A DNA stretch of 64,000 nucleotides from Arthrobacter frigidicola (lineage in GTDB: Bacteria; Actinomycetota; Actinomycetes; Actinomycetales; Micrococcaceae), in assembly GCA_003602285.1 (NCBI GenBank), contig QZVU01000009.1:62001-126000 (forward strand), read 5' to 3'. This document shows positions 30,755 through 40,307 of the stretch, in pieces (within the stretch, counting starts at the first letter, position 1; each line of letters opens with the position of its first letter). The translations under genes were made by a program, and so were the position numbers. Below the pieces are notes generated by a model. That model was given only the letters and a program-made list of their open reading frames with translations, did no database searches and had not been told where the DNA came from.

Positions 30755-32416
30755 CTAGGACTCTATCGCCACAGGCGTGCGCACAGAGAATCCGTGCCTT
30801 GTCAACGAGGCGGCGAGCTCCACGCGGTCGTCGAGGGCGTGGTTGACGCCCTTGATCTCCTGCCAGACCTCGTGGCCGCGGCCCGCGACCAGGACGGTGT
30901 CCTGCTCCCCCGCCATCGCCACGGCTGCCTCGATGGCCTCCGCCCGGGGGAACACCTCGAGCACCTCGCAGGCAAGGTTTTCGGCCCGCACCGCGGCCAG
31001 CGCGCCGTCGAGGACCCCGCGCCGGATCTGCGCCTCGTCCTCGTCGTGCGGGTCGTCGTCGGTGACGATGACCACGTCGGCGAGCCGCGCCGCGGCCGCC
31101 CCCATGATGGGCCGCTTCGTCTCATCGCGCTGTCCGGTGGCGCCGAAGACGATGATGACCCGGGAGCCGGGATCGGGGCGCCGCACCGCGGCGAGGGTCC
31201 GCACCAGGGCGTCGGGGTTGTGGGCGAAGTCCACAATGCCTGTCGGGGCGTCGCTGATGAGCTGCATCCGCCCGGGCACCTGCACCGTGAAGGGATCGTG
31301 TGCGGCGGCGGCCCGCTGCAGGTCCTCCGGGTCCACCCCGGAGGCGAGCACCATCACCGCGGCGAGGGCCGCGTTGGAGACATTGAACGTGCCTGGAAGG
31401 CCCGTGGACAGCGCCAGGGCCGTCCCGCCGGGCCCGCGCAGGGTGAACCGGTGGCCCAGGCCCGCCGGTTCGGTCGCCTCGACCGTCCAGTCAGCCGGCG
31501 CACCAACCGGTGCGTCCGGGTCGGTGCGCAGGGTCACCACCGGCCCGGTGGCGGCCGCGGCCATCTGCGTGCCCCACTCGTCATCGACGGTGACCACGCC
31601 GACGCGGGAGCGTGCGGCGCCGAAGAGGGAGGCCTTGACGGCGAAGTAGGACTCCATGTCGCCGTGCAGGTCGAGGTGGTCCTGGGTGAGGTTGGTGAAA
31701 CCGGCGACGTCGAACACCACGCCGTCGACCCGGCCGTATTCGAGGGCGTGGGAAGAGACCTCCATGGCGGCCGCGCCGAGTCCCCGCTCGCGCATCAGGG
31801 CCAGGAGGGAGTGGACCTGCGGCGATTCGGGGGTGGTGAGGGTGCTCGGGATGGCTTCGGCTCCGGCGAGGATCTCGATGGTGCCGATCAGCCCCGTGGT
31901 GCGGCCCAGGGCCCGCAGGAGGGCGTTGATGAAGTAGGTGGTGGTGGTCTTGCCGTTGGTGCCGGTCACTCCGAAGAGCACCGGCCGGGCGGCGTCGGCG
32001 GGCTGGCTGGCGAACACGGCGGCCGACAGCGGGCCGACGAGCAGCCGGGGACGTTCCGCCACGAGGACGGGGAGCGCGGAGGGGACGGGTCCCGACCCGA
32101 TCAGGGCGGCGCCCTCGGCGTCCGTCAGCACGGCGACGGCCCCGCCGGCGGCGGCCTGCGCGGTGAACTCGGCCCCGTGGCGCTGTGCGCCGGGCACGGC
32201 GATGTAGAGGTCGCCGGGCGCGGCGGCCCGGGAGTCCACGGCCACTCCGGTCACCCGCAGGGAGGCCAGCGCCGAATCCCGCACCGGCGCCCCGTCCACG
32301 GTGATGGCGGGCAGGGCGGCGTCGAGCCCGCCCAGGGCAGCGGCAAGGGACACCGGCTGGACATGCCGGGGCCTCATTCCAAGGCCTGCGGCGCTTGGAG
32401 GGGTGTTGATTGACAC
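30755..32416 (-). CDS. murE: MurE ligase, probably L-lysine-adding
   Basis: 553 residues; adds the third stem-peptide residue to UDP-MurNAc-L-Ala-D-Glu. The ATP motif is GVTGTNGKTTTT, and MEVSSHALEYGRVDG and DFAHNPDAL follow. Where diaminopimelate-adding enzymes have D-N-P-R, this protein has D454-D-P-H457, so the arginine that contacts the second carboxylate of diaminopimelate is missing. That favours L-Lys (or another single-carboxylate diamine), as in the Lys-type walls of Micrococcaceae. It lies 18 nt after ftsI. Confidence 0.95.
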   Translation of the reverse strand: MSINTPPSAAGLGMRPRHVQPVSLAAALGGLDAALPAITVDGAPVRDSALASLRVTGVAVDSRAAAPGDLYIAVPGAQRHGAEFTAQAAAGGAVAVLTDAEGAALIGSGPVPSALPVLVAERPRLLVGPLSAAVFASQPADAARPVLFGVTGTNGKTTTTYFINALLRALGRTTGLIGTIEILAGAEAIPSTLTTPESPQVHSLLALMRERGLGAAAMEVSSHALEYGRVDGVVFDVAGFTNLTQDHLDLHGDMESYFAVKASLFGAARSRVGVVTVDDEWGTQMAAAATGPVVTLRTDPDAPVGAPADWTVEATEPAGLGHRFTLRGPGGTALALSTGLPGTFNVSNAALAAVMVLASGVDPEDLQRAAAAHDPFTVQVPGRMQLISDAPTGIVDFAHNPDALVRTLAAVRRPDPGSRVIIVFGATGQRDETKRPIMGAAAARLADVVIVTDDDPHDEDEAQIRRGVLDGALAAVRAENLACEVLEVFPRAEAIEAAVAMAGEQDTVLVAGRGHEVWQEIKGVNHALDDRVELAASLTRHGFSVRTPVAIES

Positions 32417-32434
32417 GGAGCTTTTACTTTCGGA

Positions 32435-34225
32435 TCAGTACTCGACGGGGTAGGCCTCGGGCTTACCCGCCGACGGTGGAACGTTCGATGCGTTGAGGAC
32501 CTGCTTCATCACCTTTTGGAATGACTCGCCCGGCACCAGGTAGTAGAGGTCGCCCTGCGGACGCTGCAGGGTCACCACCACAACGTATTCGGGGTCCTCG
32601 ATCGGGGCGATCCCGGCATACGACAGAGTGTAGCCGTCGTATCCGCCGTTGGGCCCGGGCGCTTCGGCCGTGCCGGTCTTGGAACCCACCCGGTACTGCT
32701 CGAGCGCGCCGGACTTGCCCGAGCCTTCGACCGTGACGGTCTCGAGGAGCTTCTGCAGCTTCTTGGCCGTCGGTTCCGAGACGACCTCGGTGCCCTCGCC
32801 CTGGGGCACCTTGTGCTCGGTGCCGTCCGGGTCGATGTAGGAGTCGATCAGGCGGGGTGGAAGCCGGACGCCGTCATTGGCGACCGTCTGGAACACCATG
32901 GCGGTGTGGAGGGCAGTCTGGGCCAGGCCCTGTCCGAAGAGGACCGTGTACTGCTGGCGGTCGTCCCAGGTTTCCGGCTTGGGCAGGAGGCCGCGGGTCT
33001 CGCCGTTGAGCCCCGTGTTCAGCTCCTCGCCGATCCCGAACTTCTTCAGCCAGTCGTAGCGCTGCTGCTTGGTGAGCTGCTCGCCGATCTTGACTGTGCC
33101 CGTGTTGAGCGACTTGGCGAAGATGCCGGCCACCGTGCGGCGCTCCTCGCCGTGCGCGTACGCGTCCTTGAACGTCTGGTTCCCCACGGTGTACAGCGGG
33201 GGGATCTCGAACCGGGTGGTCGGCTCGATGATCCCCTCCTCGAGGCCGGCGGCAAGGGTGATCAGCTTGGTGGTCGAGCCCGGCTCGAAGGCCGCGGTCA
33301 CCGACAGCGGGTTGCGGAACTCCGGCGGGGTGGCCCCCGGATTGTTGGGGTCCGGCGTCGTGGATTCGGCGAGGGCCCGAATAGCTCCGGTCTTGGCCTC
33401 GACGACGACGATATTGCCCCACTCGGCGTTGTAGTCCTTCACCTGCGAGGCGATGGTCTGCTGCGCGAACCACTGGAGGTCCTGGTCGATGGTGAGCTTC
33501 ACGGACTGGCCGTCCTTCGCGGGCACGTCCTCGTTGGTGGCGTAGGGGATGCGGATCCCGTCGCCGCCGATCTCATAGGTCTTGCTGCCGGCCTTGCCGG
33601 TGAGCTTGTCGGTCAGGGACAGCTCCAGGCCCTCGCGCGGCTCCCCGTCTGGGCCGACGTAGCCGATGATCGACCCGGCCACCGAGCCGGCCGGGTAGGT
33701 GCGCACGCTGGTCTTGTCCGCGTACACGCCCGGCAGGCCGACGGCCAGGGCGCGGTTCTTGACCTCGGGGGTGACGGTGCGTGCCACGTAGTTGAAGCTC
33801 TTGTCCCCCTGAATGGAGGCGCGCAGGGTTTCGGCGTCGATGCCCAGCACGGCGGAGAGTTCCTGGAAGCCCTGCTCGATCGGCAGGTCGAGCTCCCGCT
33901 CGCCCAGCTCCTCGTTGTACCGGTCGAAGGTTTCGCCGCCGCTGAGCCGCTGGTCGACGACGATGTCGAAGCGTTCGACGCTGCGGGCGAAGTACTTCCC
34001 GTTGGCGTCGACGATGGACCCGCGCACCGGCTGCACCGCGGTGGTGGTGAGCCGCTTGGACAGCCCGGCCTGGGCCAGCCCGTTCAGGTCGAGGGCCTGC
34101 AGCTGGAACAGCCGGACGCCAAGGACCAGCAGCAGGACCAGGACGAAGGCAAGCCCGACGCGCAGGCGCCGTGATCCGAGCGCGACGCGGAGGGCGTCCT
34201 GGCTGCCGGGTTTGGGGTGTGCCAC
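32435..34225 (-). CDS. ftsI: Septal class B penicillin-binding protein FtsI/PBP3
   Basis: 596-residue septal transpeptidase. A single signal-anchor helix spans about 22-40. The PBP dimerisation domain begins near VQPVRGSIVDANG. The transpeptidase triad is complete: Ser317-TT-Lys320, SLN at 372-374 and KTG at 516-518. No PASTA domain follows the catalytic domain; the protein ends EAYPVEY. It follows the ftsL-like gene after 59 nt and precedes murE by 18 nt. Confidence 0.96.
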   Translation of the reverse strand: MAHPKPGSQDALRVALGSRRLRVGLAFVLVLLLVLGVRLFQLQALDLNGLAQAGLSKRLTTTAVQPVRGSIVDANGKYFARSVERFDIVVDQRLSGGETFDRYNEELGERELDLPIEQGFQELSAVLGIDAETLRASIQGDKSFNYVARTVTPEVKNRALAVGLPGVYADKTSVRTYPAGSVAGSIIGYVGPDGEPREGLELSLTDKLTGKAGSKTYEIGGDGIRIPYATNEDVPAKDGQSVKLTIDQDLQWFAQQTIASQVKDYNAEWGNIVVVEAKTGAIRALAESTTPDPNNPGATPPEFRNPLSVTAAFEPGSTTKLITLAAGLEEGIIEPTTRFEIPPLYTVGNQTFKDAYAHGEERRTVAGIFAKSLNTGTVKIGEQLTKQQRYDWLKKFGIGEELNTGLNGETRGLLPKPETWDDRQQYTVLFGQGLAQTALHTAMVFQTVANDGVRLPPRLIDSYIDPDGTEHKVPQGEGTEVVSEPTAKKLQKLLETVTVEGSGKSGALEQYRVGSKTGTAEAPGPNGGYDGYTLSYAGIAPIEDPEYVVVVTLQRPQGDLYYLVPGESFQKVMKQVLNASNVPPSAGKPEAYPVEY

Positions 34226-34284
34226 GTGGGGTCCTTGGTGGTCGCGGGAAGTTTTTGGGCGGGGGCCCGGCGGGGCCGGGGTTC

Positions 34285-35040
34285 CTAGCGGGAGCTGGGG
34301 AGCTGTGCGGGGCCGGGGATGGTACCGCCGGCGGGGCGCTCGGGTGCGGCAGCCTGACCGGGCGCATTGCGTGCCTGCTCCGGCAGCTCGACGGCCGGCC
34401 CCCGGGGCGCCGGAGCTTCTGCGGCCTGCCCTTCGGCGGCGTCGGCCGGCGCCGGGGCGGGCGCGGCCTCGGCAGCTGCCGGGGCGGGCTCCGGCTCCGC
34501 AGCGGCCTCCGGTGCCGCCGGCGGGGCGGGAACGGGGGCGTCGGAAGCCGTGACGACCTCGGGTGCGGCAATGAGCGCCTCGGGGGCGCTGCCTTCCTTG
34601 GCCGGTTCGGGGGTGCCGGTGACCTTTCCGGTTTCAACGTCGACGGAGCCGAACGTCGGGGAGGACACCATGCCGAGCTTGGTCGCCGCGGCCGCCAGAT
34701 TCTGGGGCGCGCCGCGGTCTTCGAGGCGCTGGACGAGGGCTTCGTTCTCCTGGCTCAGCGCCACCTGCTGCCCGCGGAGCTGAACCAGCTCGTACTGAGT
34801 GCTCGAGACGGAGATGTTGAGGATCAGCACGGCCACCAGCGCGGCGACCAGCAGTGCGCAGCTGAACACGGCGAAGGGCACGCGGCGGCGCGAGGCGCGC
34901 GCCGGAACCACCGAGAGCGGTGTCCGGGGACGCTGGGGCGCTCCGGGCGAGGGCCTTCCACGACGGACGGGATGAGAGGCAAGGGCGCTGCTGCCGGAAG
35001 TCGCGGGTGGCCGGGTGTGCGCACTCAATGCCTGGCTCAT
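34285..35040 (-). CDS. FtsL-like division protein with long Ala/Pro-rich tail
   Basis: 251 residues in the position of ftsL. The cytoplasmic N-terminus (1-52) is basic and Pro-rich, one membrane helix spans about 54-77, and a short coiled coil follows (about 79-110, with the [20 protein letters not shown] pattern). This is FtsL topology. After TKLGMV and a conserved-looking [13 protein letters not shown] comes a tail of about 110 residues rich in Ala, Pro and Glu, on the outer side of the membrane. Ordinary FtsL proteins are near 100-130 residues. The ATG overlaps the rsmH stop as ATGA. Confidence 0.85.
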   Translation of the reverse strand: MSQALSAHTRPPATSGSSALASHPVRRGRPSPGAPQRPRTPLSVVPARASRRRVPFAVFSCALLVAALVAVLILNISVSSTQYELVQLRGQQVALSQENEALVQRLEDRGAPQNLAAAATKLGMVSSPTFGSVDVETGKVTGTPEPAKEGSAPEALIAAPEVVTASDAPVPAPPAAPEAAAEPEPAPAAAEAAPAPAPADAAEGQAAEAPAPRGPAVELPEQARNAPGQAAAPERPAGGTIPGPAQLPSSR

Positions 35041-36038
35041 GTTGTTTTCCTGTCCTTGGGACCTCGTGTGATTTTTTCGACAGCCCTGAGCTTCGCCGAC
35101 GCCGCCCTGGGGTTTTCCTGTATCTCCTGCTCCGTCGGAGCCTCGGTGCCCCGGGTGAGGAGTCGGAGATATGGCTTGTGCTCCTCGAGTTCAACGGGGA
35201 ACCCGACCGGAGCCGAAGACTTGCTTCCGGCAGCGAAGGCGCTTTTCACGATCCGGTCCTCGAGGGAGTGGTAGGACAGCGCAACGATCCGGCCACCGAC
35301 ATTCAGGGCGTCGATCGCGGCCGGCACGGCCCGTTCGAGCACCGTCAGCTCTTCATTGACCTCGATTCGCAGCGCCTGGAAGGTGCGCTTCGCGGGGTGG
35401 CCGCCGGTGCGGGCGGCCGAGGCCGGCACGACCGAGCGGATGACTTCGACGAGCCGGCCCGTGGTCGTGATGGGAGCGGCAGCGCGCGCCTCGACGATGG
35501 CGGAGGAGATCCGTCCGGCGAACTTCTCCTCGCCCCAGCTGCGGATGATCCGCAGGAGGTCCTCGCGGGAGTAGGTGTTGACGATTGTGGCGGCGGTGGC
35601 CCCGCGGCTGGTGTCCATCCGCATGTCGAGCGGCGCGTCGTAGGAGTAGGCGAATCCCCGCTCGCGTTCGTCGAGCTGCAGCGAGGAGACCCCGAGGTCG
35701 AAGAGGACGGCGTCGACGCCGGGAATCCCGAGATCGGCAAGGGCCTCACCGATCTCGTCGTAGATTGCGTGGACGAGGTCGAGCCGGTCGTCGAACCGGC
35801 TGAGGCGGGCACCGGCGAGGCTCAGGGCCTGGGGGTCACGGTCGATGCCCACGAGGTGCGCCGTGGGGAAGGCCTCGAGCATGGTTTCGGAGTGCCCGCC
35901 CATCCCGAGGGTCGCATCGACGATGACGGGCCGGCGGCCTGCCTCGACGGCGGCCTCGACGGCGGGGGCCAGGAGGGTGACGGAGCGTTCGCGCAGAACC
36001 GGGATGTGCCGATCGCCGGTCGGGCGCTCATCGCTCAT
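35037..36038 (-). CDS. rsmH: 16S rRNA (cytosine-1402-N4)-methyltransferase
   Basis: 333 residues; an AdoMet-dependent methyltransferase acting on the ribosomal P site, always near mraZ in dcw clusters. ATG at 36038 has GGAAGGAG about 7 nt upstream. Motifs: [24 protein letters not shown] (AdoMet loop), [25 protein letters not shown] and [12 protein letters not shown]. It is coupled to the ftsL-like gene. The 285 bp between it and mraZ holds no gene; a short inverted repeat at 36071-36098 lies in its leader. Confidence 0.95.
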   Translation of the reverse strand: MSDERPTGDRHIPVLRERSVTLLAPAVEAAVEAGRRPVIVDATLGMGGHSETMLEAFPTAHLVGIDRDPQALSLAGARLSRFDDRLDLVHAIYDEIGEALADLGIPGVDAVLFDLGVSSLQLDERERGFAYSYDAPLDMRMDTSRGATAATIVNTYSREDLLRIIRSWGEEKFAGRISSAIVEARAAAPITTTGRLVEVIRSVVPASAARTGGHPAKRTFQALRIEVNEELTVLERAVPAAIDALNVGGRIVALSYHSLEDRIVKSAFAAGSKSSAPVGFPVELEEHKPYLRLLTRGTEAPTEQEIQENPRAASAKLRAVEKITRGPKDRKTT

Positions 36039-36323
36039 GCACTGACTCCTTCCTGAGTGTGGCTGTCCACCCGCACCACCTAGGCGGTGTTGGTGCGGTC
36101 GGTTGGTACGAATGGTCCACGCGTCGGGAGGTGTCCTTGAATCAGATCCCCATCCGGCCGGCCGTCCGTCCGCCTGGCTCCGGGGAAGTGAAGCCAGGTG
36201 AATCAAGGCGTCCGGCGGCTGGAGATCTCATCCAAGAAATTCACGCCGCAATGGTTTTGTGCAGTTGTTCCGGACCTGGCGGTCTGGTCTTTTCGGTGGT
36301 TCCGGCCGGGGAGCCGGTGCCGC

Positions 36324-36755
36324 CTAGAAGATTCCCGGCAGTCCCTCGTCATCCGTTTCGGAGAAAACTGTTTCCTTCTCCTCCAGATAGCTGTTCCAGG
36401 CTTCCGCGTCCCAGATCTCGGCCCGGCTTCCCGCGCCGATCACTGCGAGCTCTCGGTCCAATCCGGCATACGAGCGAAGCGCGGGCGGAATGGTTATCCG
36501 GCCCTGCTTATCCGGCACTTCATCTGAAGCTCCGGAGAGGAAAACCCGAATGTAATCCCGTGCCTGACGGGAAGAAATCGGAGCCGACCTCATTTGCTCG
36601 TGAACCTTTTCGAATCCGCTCTGGCTAAAAACGTAAATGCAACGTTCCTGCCCTCTGGTCAGCACCAAACCGGCCGAAAGTTCCTCCCGGAACTTCGCCG
36701 GCAGGATCAACCTGCCCTTCTCATCGAGACGGGGGGTATGGGTCCCGAGGAACAT
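36324..36755 (-). CDS. mraZ: MraZ transcriptional regulator of the dcw cluster
   Basis: 143 residues with the two tandem SpoVT/AbrB-like swapped-hairpin halves: [22 protein letters not shown] and, near 75-95, [17 protein letters not shown]. Family members form rings that bind short direct repeats before their own gene and repress or activate the dcw operon. Matching repeats (36816-36841) lie 61 bp upstream of the start, supporting autoregulation. It is the first gene of the division cluster. Confidence 0.96.
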   Translation of the reverse strand: MFLGTHTPRLDEKGRLILPAKFREELSAGLVLTRGQERCIYVFSQSGFEKVHEQMRSAPISSRQARDYIRVFLSGASDEVPDKQGRITIPPALRSYAGLDRELAVIGAGSRAEIWDAEAWNSYLEEKETVFSETDDEGLPGIF

Positions 36756-36815
36756 CCCCCACCGCCTGTTCTGACTCGGGCGAAGGCCGGTTCGTTACCG
36801 ATTCGCTCTTATATT

Positions 36816-36841
36816 CCCCACTTTACTCCACAACGCTCCAC
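36816..36841 (-). promoter_or_regulatory. MraZ-binding direct repeats before mraZ
   Basis: On the minus strand GTGGAG, GTGGAG and GTGGGG occur at exact 10-bp intervals (36841-36836, 36831-36826, 36821-36816); a fourth, degenerate GTGGA lies at 36852-36848. Repeats of TGGGN type with 10-bp periodicity are the known MraZ operator. A TATAAG-like -10 follows immediately downstream. Confidence 0.8.
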
Positions 36842-37007
36842 AGTCAATCCACCGACACCACCAGTCCCTCCACTTTTATTTCGGGCACGCCGGAACCATT
36901 TTTGGTACGCATGTGAAAGCGCCGCAGCACCCTGGCGGGGTGGGGCGGAAGGTCGGAAAGCCCCGGGGTGCGGGGTGGGGACGCACGCCGGCCGGGGCCT
37001 TAAATCA

Positions 37008-37035
37008 CGAAAGACCCGCAGGTGCGGGTCTTTCG
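37008..37035 (-). terminator. Terminator after the DUF3040-type gene
   Basis: Perfect 13-bp arms (CGAAAGACCCGCA and complement) with only 2 nt between; the central pairs would open to form the loop. It lies about 55 nt beyond the stop at 37091 and shields the mraZ promoter from upstream transcription. Confidence 0.8.
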
Positions 37036-37090
37036 GAAAGTTCAGTTTGGGGCTGGTCCGCTCACCGGGGGCGGGCCGTCAAGGGCGGGC

Positions 37091-37468
37091 TCAGGGTTGA
37101 TCCCGCTTCCGCTCCTCCCACTTATCTTCGAGGCTGCTCATAAAGCCGCTCCTGCCGGCGGAGGCAGGTTTGGAGGGAAGCCCCGCGGTGTGCCCTGTCT
37201 CGACGGTCTTGGCCTTCGTCGTCGCGAAGTAGACGCCGGCGCCCATGATGATGAAGCCGGCCACCCCCACCACGATGAGCTGGGATCCGATGCCCGCAAG
37301 CAGGACCAGGATTCCAGCGATAGTGACAAGCGAGCCGATGACGAGCCTTCGGGTCGACATCGACCGGCGTGTACTTGACGCCATCGAGTGTGCGAATTTC
37401 GGATCGTCGGCGTGAAGCTGCTGTTCGAGCTGATCGAGCAACCTCTGCTCGTGTTCCGAGAGTGCCAT
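37091..37468 (-). CDS. DUF3040-family small membrane protein
   Basis: 125 residues starting at the ATG with AAGGAGG 5 nt upstream; an adjacent GTG is too close to that site. The product begins MALSEHEQRLLDQLEQQLHADDPKF, the hallmark of the DUF3040 family found widely in actinobacteria. It has two adjacent hydrophobic helices (LVIGSLVTIAGILVLLAG and LIVVGVAGFIIMGAGVYF) and a charged C-terminus. It stands beside mraZ in many actinobacteria but no function is known. Confidence 0.85.
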   Translation of the reverse strand: MALSEHEQRLLDQLEQQLHADDPKFAHSMASSTRRSMSTRRLVIGSLVTIAGILVLLAGIGSQLIVVGVAGFIIMGAGVYFATTKAKTVETGHTAGLPSKPASAGRSGFMSSLEDKWEERKRDQP

Positions 37469-37651
37469 CACGGCCTCCTTGATGTAAGTGCCAACGTTCC
37501 TTCATCCAACCAACGAGTCCGGCCCCGGGATGGTTCCCGGCTGGGCCCGCCGTTCCGGTCCGCGCCGCGCGGCCGGAGGGGCTGCGTGGCGCGGATGCCG
37601 GAGATCGATTGACCTACACCAAGACTAGTTCTCACCACGGTAACTTGAAAG

Positions 37652-38896
37652 TCACAATGTAGCGTTACCGGGCGGATTTCCGCGCCGGGCCGTGCGGGGC
37701 GCCGGGGGGCCCAGCAGACCCGCCGGCCGCACCCCGGCGGCGCCGAATTTCCGGTTCACCGCATCGAGGGCAACCTCGGCCGTCCGCCAGTTGTCATCCT
37801 GTCTGTCGATCGTCAGCTGGTGGGCCCCCGCTCCCCCGGATCCAAGCTGTTCGGCCCGCAGCCCGATCAGCCGCACGGCCAGGGGACGCTCGCCGAGCGC
37901 GGTCAGCAGGGCCGTCGCCGCGCCGTAGATCGCGTGGGCGCTGTCGACGGGCTCGGCCAGTTTTTTCGAGCGGGTCAGGGTTGAGAAGTCGGCATAGCGG
38001 AGCTTGAGGGAAACGCCCTGCGTCGACAGGCCCGCCGCGCGCAGCCGGGTGGCTGTGCGGTGGGCGAGCCGCAGGAGTTCCCGGTGCAGGACGGCGGTGT
38101 CGGTAACATCCTGCGCGAAGGTCTCCTCCGCTCCGATGCTCTTCTCTGCGCGGGAGACGACGACCTTCCGCGGGTCCCTCCCCCAGGCCAGTTCGTGGAC
38201 GTGCCGGCCGGAGGTGCCGAGGAGCTTGGTGAGCGCCGAGACCGGGGTTGAGGCGAGGTCCTCCACCGTCCGGATGCCCAGGCGGGCAAGGGTCTCCTGG
38301 GTCTTGGCGCCCACTCCCCACAGCACGGAGACCGGCTGGGCGTGGAGGAAGGCGACGGTGTCGCTGCCCGGCACCAGCAGGAGCCCGTCGGGCTTGGACT
38401 GGGTCGAGGCGATCTTCGCGACGAATTTGGTGGTGGCCGCCCCCACGCTCGCCGTGATGCCGAGGCTCCTGCTGATCTCCGCGCGGATTTGCTCCCCGAT
38501 CTCCCGGGGATGGCCCAGCCGGCGGGTGGCTCCGGCGACGTCGAGGAAGGCCTCATCGACGCTGAGCTGTTCAACCAGCGGGGTGACCGATCGGAAGATC
38601 TCCATCACCGCGGCCGACACCTCCGCATAGCGGTGGTGGTGGGGTTCGAGGATCACCGCTCCGGGGCAGCGCCGCATCGCCACGGCCATCGGCATGGCGG
38701 AGCGGACCCCGAACCGGCGGGCTTCGTAGGAGGCGGACAGGACGACCGAACGGCCCGACGGGCTGCCGACGATGACCGGCACGCCCCGGAGTTCGGGCCG
38801 GCTCATCAGTTCGACCGATACATAGAAGGCGTCCATGTCGATATGCAGGATGGTGCACTCCGCGCCGACCGGCAGCTGGTCCCGAGTCCCGTTCAC
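37652..38896 (-). CDS. dinB: DNA polymerase IV, Y-family
   Basis: 414 residues by the preferred GTG start at 38896; a longer in-frame reading to 38992 would leave almost no divergent promoter and adds Pro/Gly-rich, unconserved sequence. Translesion polymerase motifs: LHIDMDAFYVSVE (metal Asp20), SYEARRFGVRSAMP, LSVDEAFLDV, the helix-hairpin-helix LWGVGAKTQETLARLGI and the C-terminal little-finger domain. The last 50 residues lack an obvious beta-clamp motif. It is divergent from the polyprenyl synthase gene. Start position is the main uncertainty. Confidence 0.9.
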   Translation of the reverse strand: MNGTRDQLPVGAECTILHIDMDAFYVSVELMSRPELRGVPVIVGSPSGRSVVLSASYEARRFGVRSAMPMAVAMRRCPGAVILEPHHHRYAEVSAAVMEIFRSVTPLVEQLSVDEAFLDVAGATRRLGHPREIGEQIRAEISRSLGITASVGAATTKFVAKIASTQSKPDGLLLVPGSDTVAFLHAQPVSVLWGVGAKTQETLARLGIRTVEDLASTPVSALTKLLGTSGRHVHELAWGRDPRKVVVSRAEKSIGAEETFAQDVTDTAVLHRELLRLAHRTATRLRAAGLSTQGVSLKLRYADFSTLTRSKKLAEPVDSAHAIYGAATALLTALGERPLAVRLIGLRAEQLGSGGAGAHQLTIDRQDDNWRTAEVALDAVNRKFGAAGVRPAGLLGPPAPRTARRGNPPGNATL

Positions 38897-39017
38897 CACG
38901 GAGCCATCGTATCCGAGGTCCCCGACACCGCAGGCCGGGCCCTGCCCGGCTGGGGGGCCCGGCCGAGGGGGTTTAGAGTTGGATCCGTTCACGCCTGCCT
39001 AGCCGTACGGGGAATCC

Positions 39018-40142
39018 ATGCAGTCCGCCACCCGACCCGCCGACCCGGACAACCGCCTCACTGACTCGGTCCGCCGGGACCAGGGCGCCTTCCTCTCGTC
39101 CATGTCCGAGGAAACCGGTGCGTTCCTCGCAGCGCAGGAGCAAATCCTCGCGGACATCTCCCCCGAGTCTCTGTCACTGCTGTCCGCCATCCGCGGGCTG
39201 ACATCCGGGGGGAAACGGATCCGCGCCCTGCTCTGCTTCTGGGGCTGGCGTGCCGCCGGCGGAACGGGCGACCTGCAGCCGGTGGCAAAGGCGGGAGCGG
39301 CGCTCGAGTTCTTCCAGGCCGCGGCCCTGATGCACGACGACGTCATCGACCGGTCGGAGACGCGCCGCGGGGCCCCCAGCATCCACCGGCAGTTCCGGCA
39401 GCAGCATCTGGACGCCGGATGGCACCTCGACGCCGACCGTTTCGGTACGTCGTCGGCGATCCTCGCCGGAGATCTGTGCCTTGCCTTCAGCGAAGAGCTG
39501 TTCACCGGGGCGTGCGTCGGGGCCGGGGCGTCCTCCGCGCGGGCCATCTTCAACCGGATGCGCACCGAGGTGATGGCCGGCCAGTACCTCGACCTCCTCG
39601 AGGAGGCCGTGGGGCCGGACCTGCCGCCGGCCACCGCGGCCGATCGTGCCCTCAACATCCTCAGGTACAAATCGGCGAAGTATTCGATCGAGCGCCCAGT
39701 GATGCTCGGCGGCGCGCTGGCCGGGGCGGACGCGGCCACGCTGGCGCGGTTCTCCGCCTTTGCGCTGCCGCTCGGCGAGGCCTTCCAGCTGCGCGACGAT
39801 GTCCTCGGCGTCTTCGGCGACCCGGCGGTGACCGGGAAGCCTGCCGGAGACGACCTCCGGGAAGGCAAGCGGACCTACCTCATTGCCCGCGCGCTGGCCG
39901 GCAGCGGCCCGCATGACCAGGGCGTGCTCAACTCGCTGCTGGGCGATCCGGCGCTGGACGACGAAGGGGTCTCCCGGCTGCGCGAACTCATCACCGCCAG
40001 CGGCGCCCTGCGGGATACCGAGAAGCTGATTCAGGACCGTTCGGCCGAAGCCTTCGCCGCCCTAGGCGTCCTTGAGACCGATGAGGTGTCGGCGGCGGCC
40101 CTGGGACTCCTTGCGGAAGCGGCAGTGACCCGGACCTTCTGA
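39018..40142 (+). CDS. Polyprenyl (geranylgeranyl-type) diphosphate synthase
   Basis: 374 residues of the trans-isoprenyl diphosphate synthase family. GGKRIRA (64-70) and the first aspartate-rich motif DDVID (107-111) are followed by the second, RDDVLGVFGD, around 256-265, with GDLCLAFS between. It condenses isopentenyl units onto allylic diphosphates for menaquinone, carotenoid or wall-lipid carriers. Comparison with the mycobacterial order suggests an IdsA2-like enzyme, but chain length cannot be read with certainty. Confidence 0.92.
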   Translation: MQSATRPADPDNRLTDSVRRDQGAFLSSMSEETGAFLAAQEQILADISPESLSLLSAIRGLTSGGKRIRALLCFWGWRAAGGTGDLQPVAKAGAALEFFQAAALMHDDVIDRSETRRGAPSIHRQFRQQHLDAGWHLDADRFGTSSAILAGDLCLAFSEELFTGACVGAGASSARAIFNRMRTEVMAGQYLDLLEEAVGPDLPPATAADRALNILRYKSAKYSIERPVMLGGALAGADAATLARFSAFALPLGEAFQLRDDVLGVFGDPAVTGKPAGDDLREGKRTYLIARALAGSGPHDQGVLNSLLGDPALDDEGVSRLRELITASGALRDTEKLIQDRSAEAFAALGVLETDEVSAAALGLLAEAAVTRTF

Positions 40143-40307
40143 CCGTCCGCCACCACCGGCCCGTTCGCCGGGCGGACACTGCAGGCGCACGGCGTATACG
40201 CCGGCCGGCGCCCGGAGGACGGCTGTCTACCCGGCGCCCGCAGGATGATTGTTACCCCGCGCCATCGACGAGGCGCTGGCGGCCGGGCGGTATCTACCAG
40301 CCGCTGC

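Larger units (their letters stand above)
36756..37090. other. 335-bp gene-free region upstream of mraZ
   Basis: This stretch holds the mraZ promoter with three MraZ-type repeats (36816-36841) and a terminator hairpin for the DUF3040-type gene (37008-37035). The GC-rich part between, about 36900-37000, shows no convincing ORF or other structure. Confidence 0.8.

Noticed and set aside
36071-36098. 8-bp inverted repeat (CCGCACCA/TGGTGCGG) in the rsmH leader
   Set aside because: Arms are short with a 12-nt loop and no U-run; such structures are expected by chance in GC-rich DNA.
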